Origin: Polynucleobacter sp. AP-Sving-400A-A2
GTDB lineage: Bacteria > Pseudomonadota > Gammaproteobacteria > Burkholderiales > Burkholderiaceae
Length of the DNA stretch: 64,000 nucleotides
NCBI RefSeq assembly: GCF_018688155.1
Contig: NZ_CP061312.1
Coordinates: 620,001 to 684,000 of the forward strand
Direction of reading: 5' to 3'
Made by a program: the position numbers and the translations under genes. Positions 1-8,755 of this stretch are shown in pieces. Within the stretch, counting starts at the first letter, position 1; the number at the start of each line of letters is the position of its first letter. The notes below the pieces were generated by a model that saw only the letters and a program-made list of their open reading frames with translations, was not told the origin of the DNA and made no database searches.

Positions 1-1238
1 CTTTCGAATCGAAGCTTTTATTTCCTGTATTGGCAGGCGCCTCTTTTGGGATGGCCTTGCTGTCAAAGTCTTTTGCTTATATTGTGCCCGCTGCATTTGC
101 ATTAGGTTTGTTCTACTGGCGCTGGCGTGAGTGGAGCATTCCCAAGGTCTTATTGCAAGACCTTTATAAAGTCTTATTGATTGCTATTTTAGCTTTGGGT
201 GTGTTTGCACTTTGGTTTGTCCTGGATCCTTTCCCTGAAGCGGTTTGGAAAGAATTTGTTCTGGGTGAGAATGCCGGTAAGTTTGAAGCGCGTAGCTCAA
301 ACTATGTATTGGATTTAGTACGAGGTGGCGATAGTGTTTGGATGCTGGCTTTAACGACTTTAGCTAATGCCGGACTCTTTACCTTTGTGTTGATTACTGC
401 ATTAATTCAATGTTGGCGAGAGCGGCGTTTTATGTCTCTTGAAGAGAGTCTGTTACTGCTATTGATCTTAGCTTTTTTTATTGTATTTAGTTTGCCAAGT
501 CAGCGCTCTGGGCGTTATCTGCTTCCAGTGATGCCAGCTTTTGCTGCTGTGATCGCCCTGTATTGGGATCGATTGCCCGTCTGGGGATTTCGGATTGCAT
601 TACTACTGCAGTTACTATTACTTGCTGCGCTTGTTTGGGTGGGCGGTAATTTACAGCTGTCTAACTTCCTAGGTCAGTCTGGCATCTGGAGTTACTCCCC
701 TTGGCATTGGGTTTTTATGGGAACCGCGATAGTCCTAGTATTACTTGGACTATTTAATCGAGAGCGTACTAAGGCAATCGCTTTGGCGGGCTGCTTTCTT
801 TGCTACTGCGCACTCACTAGCGGCTTATCACCTCTCGAGGGTGCCTTAGGCCGGTACTCGCAAGCGACTATTCAAGGCCTTGCCGGAAAAGATGTTTGGG
901 TACCTTGCGACTATCGCGCCAAGGATGAAGAGTATCGACTCTTATTGCCTGGAGCAATATTGCATGGCTATTTGGCAAAGGATGCCAGTCAAATTAATTT
1001 ACTGACCAGTACTTATCCAATAGTAGCGGTGCAGTCAGCGATTGGTGTGGAACCCACACTATGCGATTCTTGCAAAATAGTGGGCAAACGAATGGAGATG
1101 CGAGCACGCCATTCTGATGCAGAAATTCAGGCGATACTCAGGGGTCATATTGGAGAACACCTGTTTGTGAATGAATATTTAATTGCCACCCCTGCAAACA
1201 TTGCATTGCCACTGGTTGGTAAGGATGCTTGTCGATGA
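1..1238 (+). CDS. ArnT/PMT-like glycosyltransferase, 5' truncated by window edge
   Basis: The reading frame is open from base 3, so the gene begins upstream and only the C-terminal part (about 411 residues) is present. The first codon able to start, a TTG at 30, lies inside the conserved fold and is not a real start. The protein has many hydrophobic segments with short loops, and the Ser-Gln-Arg-Ser-Gly-Arg-Tyr stretch before a further membrane segment resembles the GT83/GT39 family (ArnT, PMT), which moves a sugar from an undecaprenyl or dolichyl phosphate carrier onto lipid A or protein at the periplasmic face. Its stop overlaps the start of the next gene (ATGA), so the two are probably co-translated. 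The family assignment is fairly good; donor and acceptor are unknown. Confidence 0.7.
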   Translation, partial: FESKLLFPVLAGASFGMALLSKSFAYIVPAAFALGLFYWRWREWSIPKVLLQDLYKVLLIAILALGVFALWFVLDPFPEAVWKEFVLGENAGKFEARSSNYVLDLVRGGDSVWMLALTTLANAGLFTFVLITALIQCWRERRFMSLEESLLLLLILAFFIVFSLPSQRSGRYLLPVMPAFAAVIALYWDRLPVWGFRIALLLQLLLLAALVWVGGNLQLSNFLGQSGIWSYSPWHWVFMGTAIVLVLLGLFNRERTKAIALAGCFLCYCALTSGLSPLEGALGRYSQATIQGLAGKDVWVPCDYRAKDEEYRLLLPGAILHGYLAKDASQINLLTSTYPIVAVQSAIGVEPTLCDSCKIVGKRMEMRARHSDAEIQAILRGHIGEHLFVNEYLIATPANIALPLVGKDACR

Positions 1239-2464
1239 GTCGTGTGATTGCCTTTTGTTTTTTATTGCTGGCCTCGGTGCTGGGTTATCTCCACATTGAC
1301 AGTCTCCCAGTGTGGGCGCCGTTTGCAAGTGATTACCCAGTGAATAATGCCAATCAATTTGAAGCTGCATCTGAAGTAACTGGGAATGTTAAGCCAGTAA
1401 AGTCACTAAAGCCCATTCAGCCCGTTCAGCCCAACCTGCTGATAGATTGGTTACCTGACACTGGCGCTCCTTCAGTGCATGCCGCCTCTTTAATTGCGCT
1501 GAAGAATGGCGCAGTGAGGGCCTTCTGGTTCGCGGGTAGTCGAGAAGGCGCTCCAGACGTAGTCATCAATACATCTGTATTTGATCCGCGTGCATCTCGA
1601 TGGAGTGCTCCAACAGTTGTGATGGATCGCGTTAGTGCTGAAAAAGGCTTGTCTCGTTATATTGCTAAGTTAGGCAATCCTGTTCCAGCAAGAATAGCCG
1701 ATGGTCGAATGCAATTATTTTTTGTCACAGTTTCTATTGGAGGTTGGGCTGGTAGTTCAATTTCTTCAATGATTTCAGATGATGAGGGTTTGACTTGGGA
1801 TCGGCCGCAGCGCCTAATCAGCTCCCCGCTGATTAATCTCAGTACCTTGGTAAAGTCACCAGCCATGGCATTTGTAGATGGGCGACTGGGTTTACCGGCA
1901 TACCATGAGTGGATTGGTCGCTTTGGGGAGCTTTTGAGAATCGATGCGAGTCAGGTAATCGATAAGCGACGCATGAGTTCGGGCAGGAGTGCAATTCAGC
2001 CAGTAGTTTTTACTGATGGCCCGCAGGTGGCAAAAGCTTTCTTTCGCCAAACTCGACCCAGTTCTCAGCCAAAGCAAATCCCTGTAAGTGAAACTAAGGA
2101 TGCTGGACGATCATGGACGGTAACAAAAGACCTGGAGATTCCAAATCCCAATTCAGCGCTTGCTGCACTCACTTTGGCGAATGGCACAAGATTGATGGTC
2201 CTGAATAACATCGAGGCAGCGCGCTATCGCTTGGTGATGGTCATGCGTGAGCCAAGCTCCCCTCAATGGCAAGTAGTGCAGGTACTCGAGGATGATGCAT
2301 CTTTACTCAATGATCAGCATCGAGAATTCTCCTACCCATATTTGATTTCCGCGAATGGTGATGATGCGCATCTTGCTTATACCTGGAATAGAGCAAAGAT
2401 TAAGCATGTGTATTTTCCAGCTGCCTGGTTTAAGCATGCCCTCAGTAGTATGAAAGAAAAGTAA
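1235..2464 (+). CDS. Membrane-anchored sialidase-like (BNR/Asp-box) protein
   Basis: A 409-residue protein with one N-terminal hydrophobic segment (about residues 4-18), probably a signal anchor, followed by a beta-propeller-type sequence. Asp-box-like turns are visible (SDDEGLTWDRPQRL and ETKDAGRSWTV), typical of sialidase/BNR proteins grouped as predicted neuraminidases. The ATG at 1235 is chosen over a TTG at 1229 because it forms the classic ATGA overlap with the upstream glycosyltransferase stop. Translational coupling to an ArnT-like enzyme suggests work on a periplasmic glycan or glycolipid. True sialidase activity is not shown; the catalytic arginine triad was not confirmed by eye. 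Confidence 0.7.
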   Translation: MSRVIAFCFLLLASVLGYLHIDSLPVWAPFASDYPVNNANQFEAASEVTGNVKPVKSLKPIQPVQPNLLIDWLPDTGAPSVHAASLIALKNGAVRAFWFAGSREGAPDVVINTSVFDPRASRWSAPTVVMDRVSAEKGLSRYIAKLGNPVPARIADGRMQLFFVTVSIGGWAGSSISSMISDDEGLTWDRPQRLISSPLINLSTLVKSPAMAFVDGRLGLPAYHEWIGRFGELLRIDASQVIDKRRMSSGRSAIQPVVFTDGPQVAKAFFRQTRPSSQPKQIPVSETKDAGRSWTVTKDLEIPNPNSALAALTLANGTRLMVLNNIEAARYRLVMVMREPSSPQWQVVQVLEDDASLLNDQHREFSYPYLISANGDDAHLAYTWNRAKIKHVYFPAAWFKHALSSMKEK

Positions 2465-2469
2465 TCATA

Positions 2470-3093
2470 ATGATGACCCCTTATTTACAGCTGATCGCTC
2501 TTCTAGAGATGTCGCTTACTTCTGCAGTAGTACTGATTATTCTCTCGCAAAAAATGTTCTCAAAAGAAATTCCATTTGCAATTCGCCTGCTGGTAGTTTT
2601 GTTGCTGGCGAATCTATTTTTCTGGCCATTAGGAATGTCGCTGGAACTACCTTTATCTGCCTATGTTCGCGGGGTCACTGGTGAGCTCAGTATTGTGACA
2701 ATGCTCTTGCTGTGGAGCTCCATTATTCCGGCTGCTAAAAAAACACCAATGGGATTTAAAGTGCCAGTAGCCTTGATTGCGATTATGTTTTATCCCTTGG
2801 CGCTAGGTCTTGGCATGTTCGATCCCTATGTTTGGGGATACGGTTCTATTGGCCTTTTAATTGCCACCATCTTGTTTGCTGTAGTTTGCGGCCTTGCTGG
2901 CTGGACTAAGGGTGTTTGGATCTTATCCTTTGCGATTATTGCGTGGGCAGTGCATTGGCATGAATCTGCAAATCTCTGGGACTACCTCTTGGATCCCTTC
3001 TTGGCTATTTGGGCTTTGCTGGCAATCCCGAATGCGATTTATCAGAAGCGTCGTGAAAGAGTTCAATCAGGTTATCTGTTTAGGGCGGATTAA
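2470..3093 (+). CDS. Polytopic membrane protein, unknown function
   Basis: A 207-residue protein with about six or seven hydrophobic stretches and a short basic C-terminal tail (YQKRRERVQ). I do not recognise the family. It starts 5 bases after the sialidase-like gene, at ATG 2470 (a second ATG follows at 2473), and is closed by a strong terminator, so it is probably the last gene of a three-gene operon with the glycosyltransferase. A role in export or modification of the same cell-surface sugar is an inference from position only. Confidence 0.65.
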   Translation: MMTPYLQLIALLEMSLTSAVVLIILSQKMFSKEIPFAIRLLVVLLLANLFFWPLGMSLELPLSAYVRGVTGELSIVTMLLLWSSIIPAAKKTPMGFKVPVALIAIMFYPLALGLGMFDPYVWGYGSIGLLIATILFAVVCGLAGWTKGVWILSFAIIAWAVHWHESANLWDYLLDPFLAIWALLAIPNAIYQKRRERVQSGYLFRAD

Positions 3094-3147
3094 TTAGTGA
3101 GTTAGGCAATTAGTACATTATCAGTACATCAGATAATTTTAGGTAAC

Positions 3148-3179
3148 AAAAAAGCCAGCAGAAATTTGCTGGCTTTTTT
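3148..3179. terminator. Bidirectional intrinsic terminator
   Basis: A 13-bp stem, A6 followed by GCCAGCA, pairs with TGCTGGC followed by T6 around a 6-base loop. It sits between convergent genes, so the U-run works on both strands: for the glycosyltransferase operon on plus and the Bug receptor gene on minus. Confidence 0.9.
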
Positions 3180-3198
3180 GTTTACCGCTATTCCGGAA

Positions 3199-4191
3199 TT
3201 AATCTGGAATATTGGCTTTACGAATGACTGGACCCCAGACGTTGATTTCTTTATCGAGGTGATCCTTAAGGCCATTGGCGGATACTTTATCCATTGATAC
3301 GATATCAATGTTGGCATCATCCAAGCGCTTCTTCACATCAGGATTGGTCAATGCTTTCTTCAGAGCAGCATTGATTTTATCCAGCACTGGTTTTGGAGTA
3401 CCTTTTGGAGCATACACACCATGCCATACCTTAACTTCAAAGCCTTTGAGGCCTTGTTCGTTCAGAGTAGGAACGTTAGGAATGGCTGGTAAACGCTTCA
3501 TCGTGGTTGTACCAAATGCTTTTACACGGCCATCCTTAATATAAGGAATAGTTTGTGTTGTCTGATCGCACAAGAGGTCAACTTGACCGCCTAAGAGGTC
3601 AGTTAAAGCAGGACCAGTTCCTTTGTAAGGAATATTGGTCAAGCGAACACCCATGCGACTTTGGAACAACAAGCCGCATAGCTGTGACACAGCGCCTGGA
3701 CCTGCATTAGCCATCGTTACTTTTGAACCATTGGCTTTAATGTAAGCCTCAAGCTCTTTAAAGTTGTTGACTGGCAAATCTTTTTTACCGAGCAATACCA
3801 TTGGCACGTCAGCAACTTGGCCGATGTACTCAAAGCTAGTCATTGGGTCGTATGGGAGTTTGTCATACAGCGCATTTGCTGTAGCCATCCCCATGTGATG
3901 AATATAGATGGTGTAGCCGTCTGGAGCTGCACGTGCAACCTTGGTGGAGGCAATTGTGCCGCCAGCACCTGGCACGTTCTCAACTACCACTGTTTGACCT
4001 AAGGCCTGACCCATTGGCACTGCAATTAAGCGTGCGATAGTGTCAGTTGGGCCACCAGCTGCAAATGGAACAACCAATTGAACTGATTTTGTAGGCCAAT
4101 CTTTTTGAGCAGATGCAATATTGCTGCCCAATAAAGTACTGGCGCTGACAACTGCAGCAATTCCAGCAAAGAGGGTTTTCTTGAATTTCAT
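3199..4191 (-). CDS. Bug/TctC-family solute-binding protein
   Basis: A 330-residue periplasmic binding protein of the tripartite tricarboxylate transporter (Bug) family. The N-terminus has a signal peptide (basic MKFKKTLFAG, hydrophobic core, cleavage near SNIASAQ). Family marks are WPTKSVQLVVPFAAGG near residue 32, the GAGGTIA turn and the IPYKGTGPALTDLLGGQVD segment. Bug proteins capture organic acids and pass them to TctAB-type membrane partners, which are not encoded nearby. The gene ends an apparent minus-strand run with CitE-like, MmgE/PrpD and HTD2-like genes, so its ligand is probably the substrate of that pathway. Confidence 0.92.
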   Translation of the reverse strand: MKFKKTLFAGIAAVVSASTLLGSNIASAQKDWPTKSVQLVVPFAAGGPTDTIARLIAVPMGQALGQTVVVENVPGAGGTIASTKVARAAPDGYTIYIHHMGMATANALYDKLPYDPMTSFEYIGQVADVPMVLLGKKDLPVNNFKELEAYIKANGSKVTMANAGPGAVSQLCGLLFQSRMGVRLTNIPYKGTGPALTDLLGGQVDLLCDQTTQTIPYIKDGRVKAFGTTTMKRLPAIPNVPTLNEQGLKGFEVKVWHGVYAPKGTPKPVLDKINAALKKALTNPDVKKRLDDANIDIVSMDKVSANGLKDHLDKEINVWGPVIRKANIPD

Positions 4192-4250
4192 TTAAGTCTC
4201 CGTTAATGTGTGATGCGAGCCAATTTTGCCACTATTAAACACTATCGGCC

Positions 4251-5096
4251 TTAGGGTTTACCAGCAATCGCTAGAGTTCTTTGGGCCAGTAGAACAACTG
4301 GACGGTCAATCATGCGGCCATCTAATTTCACTGCGCCTCCCTTAGATGCCTTGTCAGCCTCGATGACCCGATGAGCCCAAGAAACCTCTGCAGCAGTAGG
4401 CATAAAGGAATCCTTCACCAGAGAAATCTGCTTTGGGTGAATACACAGCTTGCCACCAAAACCCATTCTTTTGGCGCGCTCGGCATCATCCGTGATGCGC
4501 TCAATATTGTCAGTAGAAGGAGTAACCCCATCTATTGGGGGGGCAATTTGGGCTAAGCGTGAGGCCAACACAATCTGAAAGCGCGCTGTTTGTAGTTCAG
4601 TTTCTTGTGCGTCGCAGACCATACCTAAGTCTGCCTGCAAATCGATGTTGCCTAATGCTAGGCGCAAGACTTGTTCAGAGTTTGCAATTTCATTGAGGCG
4701 ATCAAGACCGATGGCAGTCTCAATCATGGGAATGATGGCTGTGTTTGGAAGGATTTGTGCTGCGCCATTGATTTGATCGAGAGACTCACTTTTGGGAATG
4801 AGTAAGCAAGCGGCATCTAACTCTTGGATCAAGATGAGGTCTGCCGCATAAAAATGACTGCCAGGAGAATTCGAGCGAATGATCAGACGCTTTTTTTGTT
4901 CTGCGGTGAATGAAGGCCAAGCTGCACGTATTGCTGCACGTGCAGATTCTTTATCTTCATGGGCAACTGCATCCTCTAAGTCGATGATGACACCATCAGC
5001 ACCACTATCGAGTGCTTTAGTAAATCGCTCTGGGCGCGTCCCCGGAACGAATAAGAAAGTGCTGCTAAAGCCGATAGGTGTATCAAGTGGATTCAT
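4251..5096 (-). CDS. CitE/HpcH-like CoA-ester lyase
   Basis: A 281-residue protein of the HpcH/HpaI aldolase (CitE-like) family, a TIM barrel that cleaves beta-hydroxyacyl-CoA esters such as citramalyl-CoA or malyl-CoA using Mg2+. Visible marks are FVPGTRPERFTKA at the N-terminus, VIIDLEDAV (metal-binding acid), IPMIETAIGL (acidic ligand), the LALGNIDLQADLG loop and GGKLCIHPKQ near the C-terminus. Length fits single-domain CitE paralogues rather than a citrate lyase complex subunit, and no citD or citF lies nearby. Beside an HTD2-like hydratase it could be a citramalyl-CoA lyase giving acetyl-CoA and pyruvate; that is inference. Confidence 0.88.
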   Translation of the reverse strand: MNPLDTPIGFSSTFLFVPGTRPERFTKALDSGADGVIIDLEDAVAHEDKESARAAIRAAWPSFTAEQKKRLIIRSNSPGSHFYAADLILIQELDAACLLIPKSESLDQINGAAQILPNTAIIPMIETAIGLDRLNEIANSEQVLRLALGNIDLQADLGMVCDAQETELQTARFQIVLASRLAQIAPPIDGVTPSTDNIERITDDAERAKRMGFGGKLCIHPKQISLVKDSFMPTAAEVSWAHRVIEADKASKGGAVKLDGRMIDRPVVLLAQRTLAIAGKP

Positions 5097-5127
5097 GAAT
5101 GTGGTTTTTTAAATATGAGGCAGAAAT

Positions 5128-6498
5128 TTAGGAGATCAACAGGCCTATCTTGGACTGCTTGCGGATATTCCACAAGCGCTCAATAGCGGCGCTCATCTCA
5201 GTTGGGCTTGCGCCGCCACTAAATACAGCAAGGCGCATAGCCTTATCGGTAATTTCAGCGCGACTCAGAGTATTACCGGGATCACCTTTGGGTTCGTCTA
5301 CGCGACCTTCTAAAACTTCACCACTGTTTAAATGGACCTTGACTTTGCCAATCCAGCGCTGAGGGTAGGCGCCATCCACTTCAGGATCCAGCACCATAGT
5401 GACGCGATCACGGAATGCGCAAATGGCTTGATCATGAAAGTGTTGATCAAATTCTTGCAAGCCTGCAAATTGATAGTGAGCAATTAAGGCTAATACAGTT
5501 CCCATGGAGAACTTCGATTGGTGCACAGTCGCGGGATCAGTCACTGGACCAAGCACATCGATTGCACCCTGATGAACTAAAGTTTCTACTTTAGCGATAT
5601 CGCTAGGCTTGAGCTGATGTGCCAACATCACTTGTAACAAGGCATCTGCGGCAGGGTGAGTGTGACGGCATGAGGCGTGATATTTGAAGCTTGTCTCAGC
5701 AATAGTCCAGCGGCTACCTAATCGATCAATCAACTTGCTAGGATCTGCATCGCTTGACATGCCAGCCGCTAAACCTTGTTTGCCTTCCAAAATATGCTCG
5801 GCACCAGTAAAGCCTGATTGCGCCAGATAGGCCGACATCAAACCAGCAGAGGCAGCGTGTGCAGTATGTAATTGTTTAGAGTCAGCGGCATCGCGCAGAA
5901 ATTCCCAAAGGCCAGCGGATTGGGTGCCGGCTGAACCGAAGGCGTGCAGCATTTGAGTGGAGTTTAGTTTGAGAAGGTGACCTACTGCAGCGGCAGCAGC
6001 CAAGGTGCCGGCAGTACCAGTAGTGTGAAATGTTTTGTAGTGTGAGCGACCTAGAAATTCTCCAACCCGAATGCCGACTTCATAGCCAGCAACAGCAGCT
6101 ACCAGAAGATCTTCGCCTGATGCACCAATCGTTTGCGCCGTTGCCAATGCTGCAGGAAACACTACGGTGCCTGGATGAAAGACAGAGCCATTGTGAACAT
6201 CATCTTGCTCGGCTACATGTGATGCTGCGGCATTAGCGAGTGTCGCCAAAAAAGGGCTCGAGCTCTTGCGGCTAATCAGAATTTCAGCGGAACCGGGATT
6301 GGCGGCATTAAAGCCACCCATGTTTTGCGCAAACTGCGTCATCGTTTCTACTGGGCGTGAACCTTTGCCAGCAATGGCAGAGCCAAACCAATCCACCAGT
6401 AAATCTTCAGTGCGTGCAATTACCTCTTGTGGAATGTCGCCAATCTTTAATTCAGCAGCAAATGTCGCTAAGGCTTTAGATAAGTGTGGAGTAGTCAT
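5128..6498 (-). CDS. MmgE/PrpD family protein
   Basis: A 456-residue member of the MmgE/PrpD family, which includes 2-methylcitrate dehydratase and cis-aconitate decarboxylase. The sequence shows the family pattern: DLLVDWFGSAIAG near the N-terminus, AEQDDVHNGSVFHPGTVVFPAALA, GYEVGIRVGEFLGRSHYKTFHTTGT, and KYHASCRHTHPAADALL in the second half. No prpB or prpC is nearby, so classical methylcitrate cycling is not suggested. It lies 15 bases downstream of the HTD2-like gene and 31 bases upstream of the CitE-like gene, pointing to dehydration, isomerisation or decarboxylation of a C5 or C6 organic acid. Confidence 0.87.
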   Translation of the reverse strand: MTTPHLSKALATFAAELKIGDIPQEVIARTEDLLVDWFGSAIAGKGSRPVETMTQFAQNMGGFNAANPGSAEILISRKSSSPFLATLANAAASHVAEQDDVHNGSVFHPGTVVFPAALATAQTIGASGEDLLVAAVAGYEVGIRVGEFLGRSHYKTFHTTGTAGTLAAAAAVGHLLKLNSTQMLHAFGSAGTQSAGLWEFLRDAADSKQLHTAHAASAGLMSAYLAQSGFTGAEHILEGKQGLAAGMSSDADPSKLIDRLGSRWTIAETSFKYHASCRHTHPAADALLQVMLAHQLKPSDIAKVETLVHQGAIDVLGPVTDPATVHQSKFSMGTVLALIAHYQFAGLQEFDQHFHDQAICAFRDRVTMVLDPEVDGAYPQRWIGKVKVHLNSGEVLEGRVDEPKGDPGNTLSRAEITDKAMRLAVFSGGASPTEMSAAIERLWNIRKQSKIGLLIS

Positions 6499-6513
6499 TA
6501 AGTAAAAAATTTC

Positions 6514-7398
6514 CTAAGCTAAAACTGCGGTCGCTTGCATGGTGAGCCAGCCTTCATGATCTTCGGCCCAAATGGAGAGCGTTTTTCCAGAAGGATCTTT
6601 CTCTAAATCAGGCTTAGCACTCACTTTAAATACATTGATATCAAAAGTAGGGCGTATGGCGCGGAACTCAAAACTCTTTAACTTGCAGGCTGGAATACTC
6701 TGACGCACAAGATCCACTAACAAAGTCGCAATTAAAGGGCCGTGAACAATTAAGCCGGGATAGCCCTCAACTTCAGTAACGTATTTGCGATCGTAATGAA
6801 TGCGATGACCATTAAATGTCAGTGCTGAATAACGAAACAATAAAACATCATCAGGAGTAATTGTTTTAGACCAAGAGGCTCCCGTAGGAGCTGGTGTTGG
6901 TGCTGCTGGCTTATCGTCTGGTCCGGGAGCATCGCGATACACAATGTCATGCTCTTCAACTAAAGCCAAGCCATGTTGATTAGAGATGGTATGTTTCACC
7001 AATACAAAGATGAGGTCACCAGTGCGACCCGCTTTGTGTGTAACGGATTCAATTTTGGAGACGCGCTCGATTTCATCGCCAACTGCCAAAGGGGTTAACC
7101 ATTTAATCCGACTACCAGCCCACATGCGACGCGGCAATGGTACGGGGGGCAGAAAGCCGCCACGCTTAGGATGGCCATCGGGGCCGATTTCTGATTGAAG
7201 AGCGCAAGGTAAAAAATAGAGCCAATGCCATAGCTCTGGTAAAAAGGTTCCGGTAACGGGCGCAGCATCAGGTCGATCGAGTGTTGCTGATAAAGCTCTA
7301 ACAGGTGCTGCAGTGACGATGTCTTGAAGGGTCTCAGTTTTCCCGAGCCATTCTTGGAGATGGGTAATAGTTTGGGGTTCAATTCGCATAAGTTCCAT
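6514..7398 (-). CDS. MaoC/HTD2-like acyl-CoA hydratase (mesaconyl-C4-CoA hydratase type)
   Basis: About 294 residues with two hot-dog-fold halves. The N-terminal half has WHWLYFLP and the LPPVPLPRRMWAGSR block typical of FAS1-like/HTD2 dehydratases. The second half has RYSALTFNGHRIHYD, the hydratase-2-like motif with its Asn and His, followed by YPGLIVHGPLIATLLVDL. Proteins of this type include mesaconyl-C4-CoA hydratase, which forms citramalyl-CoA, the substrate of a CitE-like lyase such as the one two genes downstream. A TTG at 7419 would add seven residues. ATG 7398 or ATG 7389 are preferred because the conserved sequence begins just after; no strong ribosome site decides between them. Confidence 0.82.
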   Translation of the reverse strand: MELMRIEPQTITHLQEWLGKTETLQDIVTAAPVRALSATLDRPDAAPVTGTFLPELWHWLYFLPCALQSEIGPDGHPKRGGFLPPVPLPRRMWAGSRIKWLTPLAVGDEIERVSKIESVTHKAGRTGDLIFVLVKHTISNQHGLALVEEHDIVYRDAPGPDDKPAAPTPAPTGASWSKTITPDDVLLFRYSALTFNGHRIHYDRKYVTEVEGYPGLIVHGPLIATLLVDLVRQSIPACKLKSFEFRAIRPTFDINVFKVSAKPDLEKDPSGKTLSIWAEDHEGWLTMQATAVLA

Positions 7399-7429
7399 TA
7401 TGCCAATTTCAGCCCCCAATACAGCCTTG

Positions 7430-8755
7430 CTAGATCAATAAAGTAGTCAGTAAATAACTCAGAAGCCCAGCTAGGGCTGAACCGATCAACACACTAATCA
7501 CTCCTTTTTGGTACCTAAAGAGAGCTATGCCTGCAAACAAGGTGATCACCATCGAAATCCATGAGATTGAACCACCAAGGCCATGCGGAAAAAAGACGTG
7601 ATATGCAAAGAACAGGCCTAAATTAGCGATGACGCCGACCACTGCTGCAGAGATGGCAGTCAGGGGTGCAGTAAAACTCAGCTTGCCATGGGTAGATTCG
7701 ATGAGCGGACCACCGACCAGTACCAGGAAAAAAGAAGGTAAAAAAGTAAACCAGGTGGCAACACAAGCCCCAAGCACGCCAAACCAAAACGGATTGCTAT
7801 TTCCAATCAGATGTTGAATATGGCCAGCCAGATATCCAACAAAAGCCACCACCATGATGAGCGGTCCTGGAGTGGTTTCTCCAAGCGCTAAACCATCCAT
7901 CATCTGACCTGCGCTAAGCCAATGGAATTGATCTACTGCACCTTGGTACACGTAGGGCAGAACTGCGTAAGCGCCACCAAAGGTGAGGAAGGCGGCTTTA
8001 GTAAAGAACCAAGCAATTTGTGGGTATAGCGTTTTCCAGCCAAAGATCAGAACAAGGGCAATAAACGGAATTAACCAGAGCGCGAGAACAACTGAACTAT
8101 GTAGCGCCAGTTTCTTTTTGGAAAACTGAGCATGGTCTGGAGTGGGGGTGTGATCATCAATTACTGCGGGAGGGTGTGCCTCTGTTGATTTATCGTGAGC
8201 GGCAGTTTGCTGAAAATATTCTGGGTAGCGTTTGCCTCCCCAGGCGCCGATCAATGCAGCAAAGATAACGATGATCGGGAAAGCCAAATTAAAAACAAAG
8301 ATCGCTAGAAAGGATCCGATTGCAATCCAACGGAGTGTTTGATTGTGGAGCGTGCGTTTACCAATGCGAACTGCTGCATGAAGGACGATGGCAGTGACTG
8401 CAGGTTTGATGCCAAAAAAGATGGCTGCAATCCAGGGCACTTGCCCAAAGGTGAGGTAGACCCAAGATAGGCCTATCAATATAAAGAGGGAAGGCAGAAC
8501 AAAGAGGGTGCCTGCTAAAACACCACCCCAAGTACGATGCATCAGCCAGCCGATATAAGTGACTAGCTGCTGTGCCTCGGGTCCAGGCAACAACATGCAA
8601 TAGTTGAGCGCATGTAAAAAACGCCGCTCAGAAATCCAGCGACGCTTCTCAACAAGCTCTTGATGTAGGACGGCTATCTGTCCTGCGGGCCCACCAAAAC
8701 TAATAAAGCCCAGCTTGGCCCAAAACTTCAGGGCCTCGCGCAGTGGAACGCTCAA
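7430..8755 (-). CDS. chrA: Chromate transporter, CHR family long form
   Basis: A 441-residue membrane protein with two homologous CHR halves. The first carries KLGFISFGGPAGQI with the conserved FGGP, and the second carries AAFLTFGGAYAVLP. About ten hydrophobic segments are visible, with a charged His/Asp-rich linker between the halves (around residues 185-210). The family exports chromate by exchange or proton coupling; many members have other or unknown anion substrates. The start is a TTG whose last two bases overlap the fabI TGA stop (TTGA). No in-frame ATG precedes the conserved N-terminal motif, so I accept this start. Confidence 0.88.
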   Translation of the reverse strand: MSVPLREALKFWAKLGFISFGGPAGQIAVLHQELVEKRRWISERRFLHALNYCMLLPGPEAQQLVTYIGWLMHRTWGGVLAGTLFVLPSLFILIGLSWVYLTFGQVPWIAAIFFGIKPAVTAIVLHAAVRIGKRTLHNQTLRWIAIGSFLAIFVFNLAFPIIVIFAALIGAWGGKRYPEYFQQTAAHDKSTEAHPPAVIDDHTPTPDHAQFSKKKLALHSSVVLALWLIPFIALVLIFGWKTLYPQIAWFFTKAAFLTFGGAYAVLPYVYQGAVDQFHWLSAGQMMDGLALGETTPGPLIMVVAFVGYLAGHIQHLIGNSNPFWFGVLGACVATWFTFLPSFFLVLVGGPLIESTHGKLSFTAPLTAISAAVVGVIANLGLFFAYHVFFPHGLGGSISWISMVITLFAGIALFRYQKGVISVLIGSALAGLLSYLLTTLLI

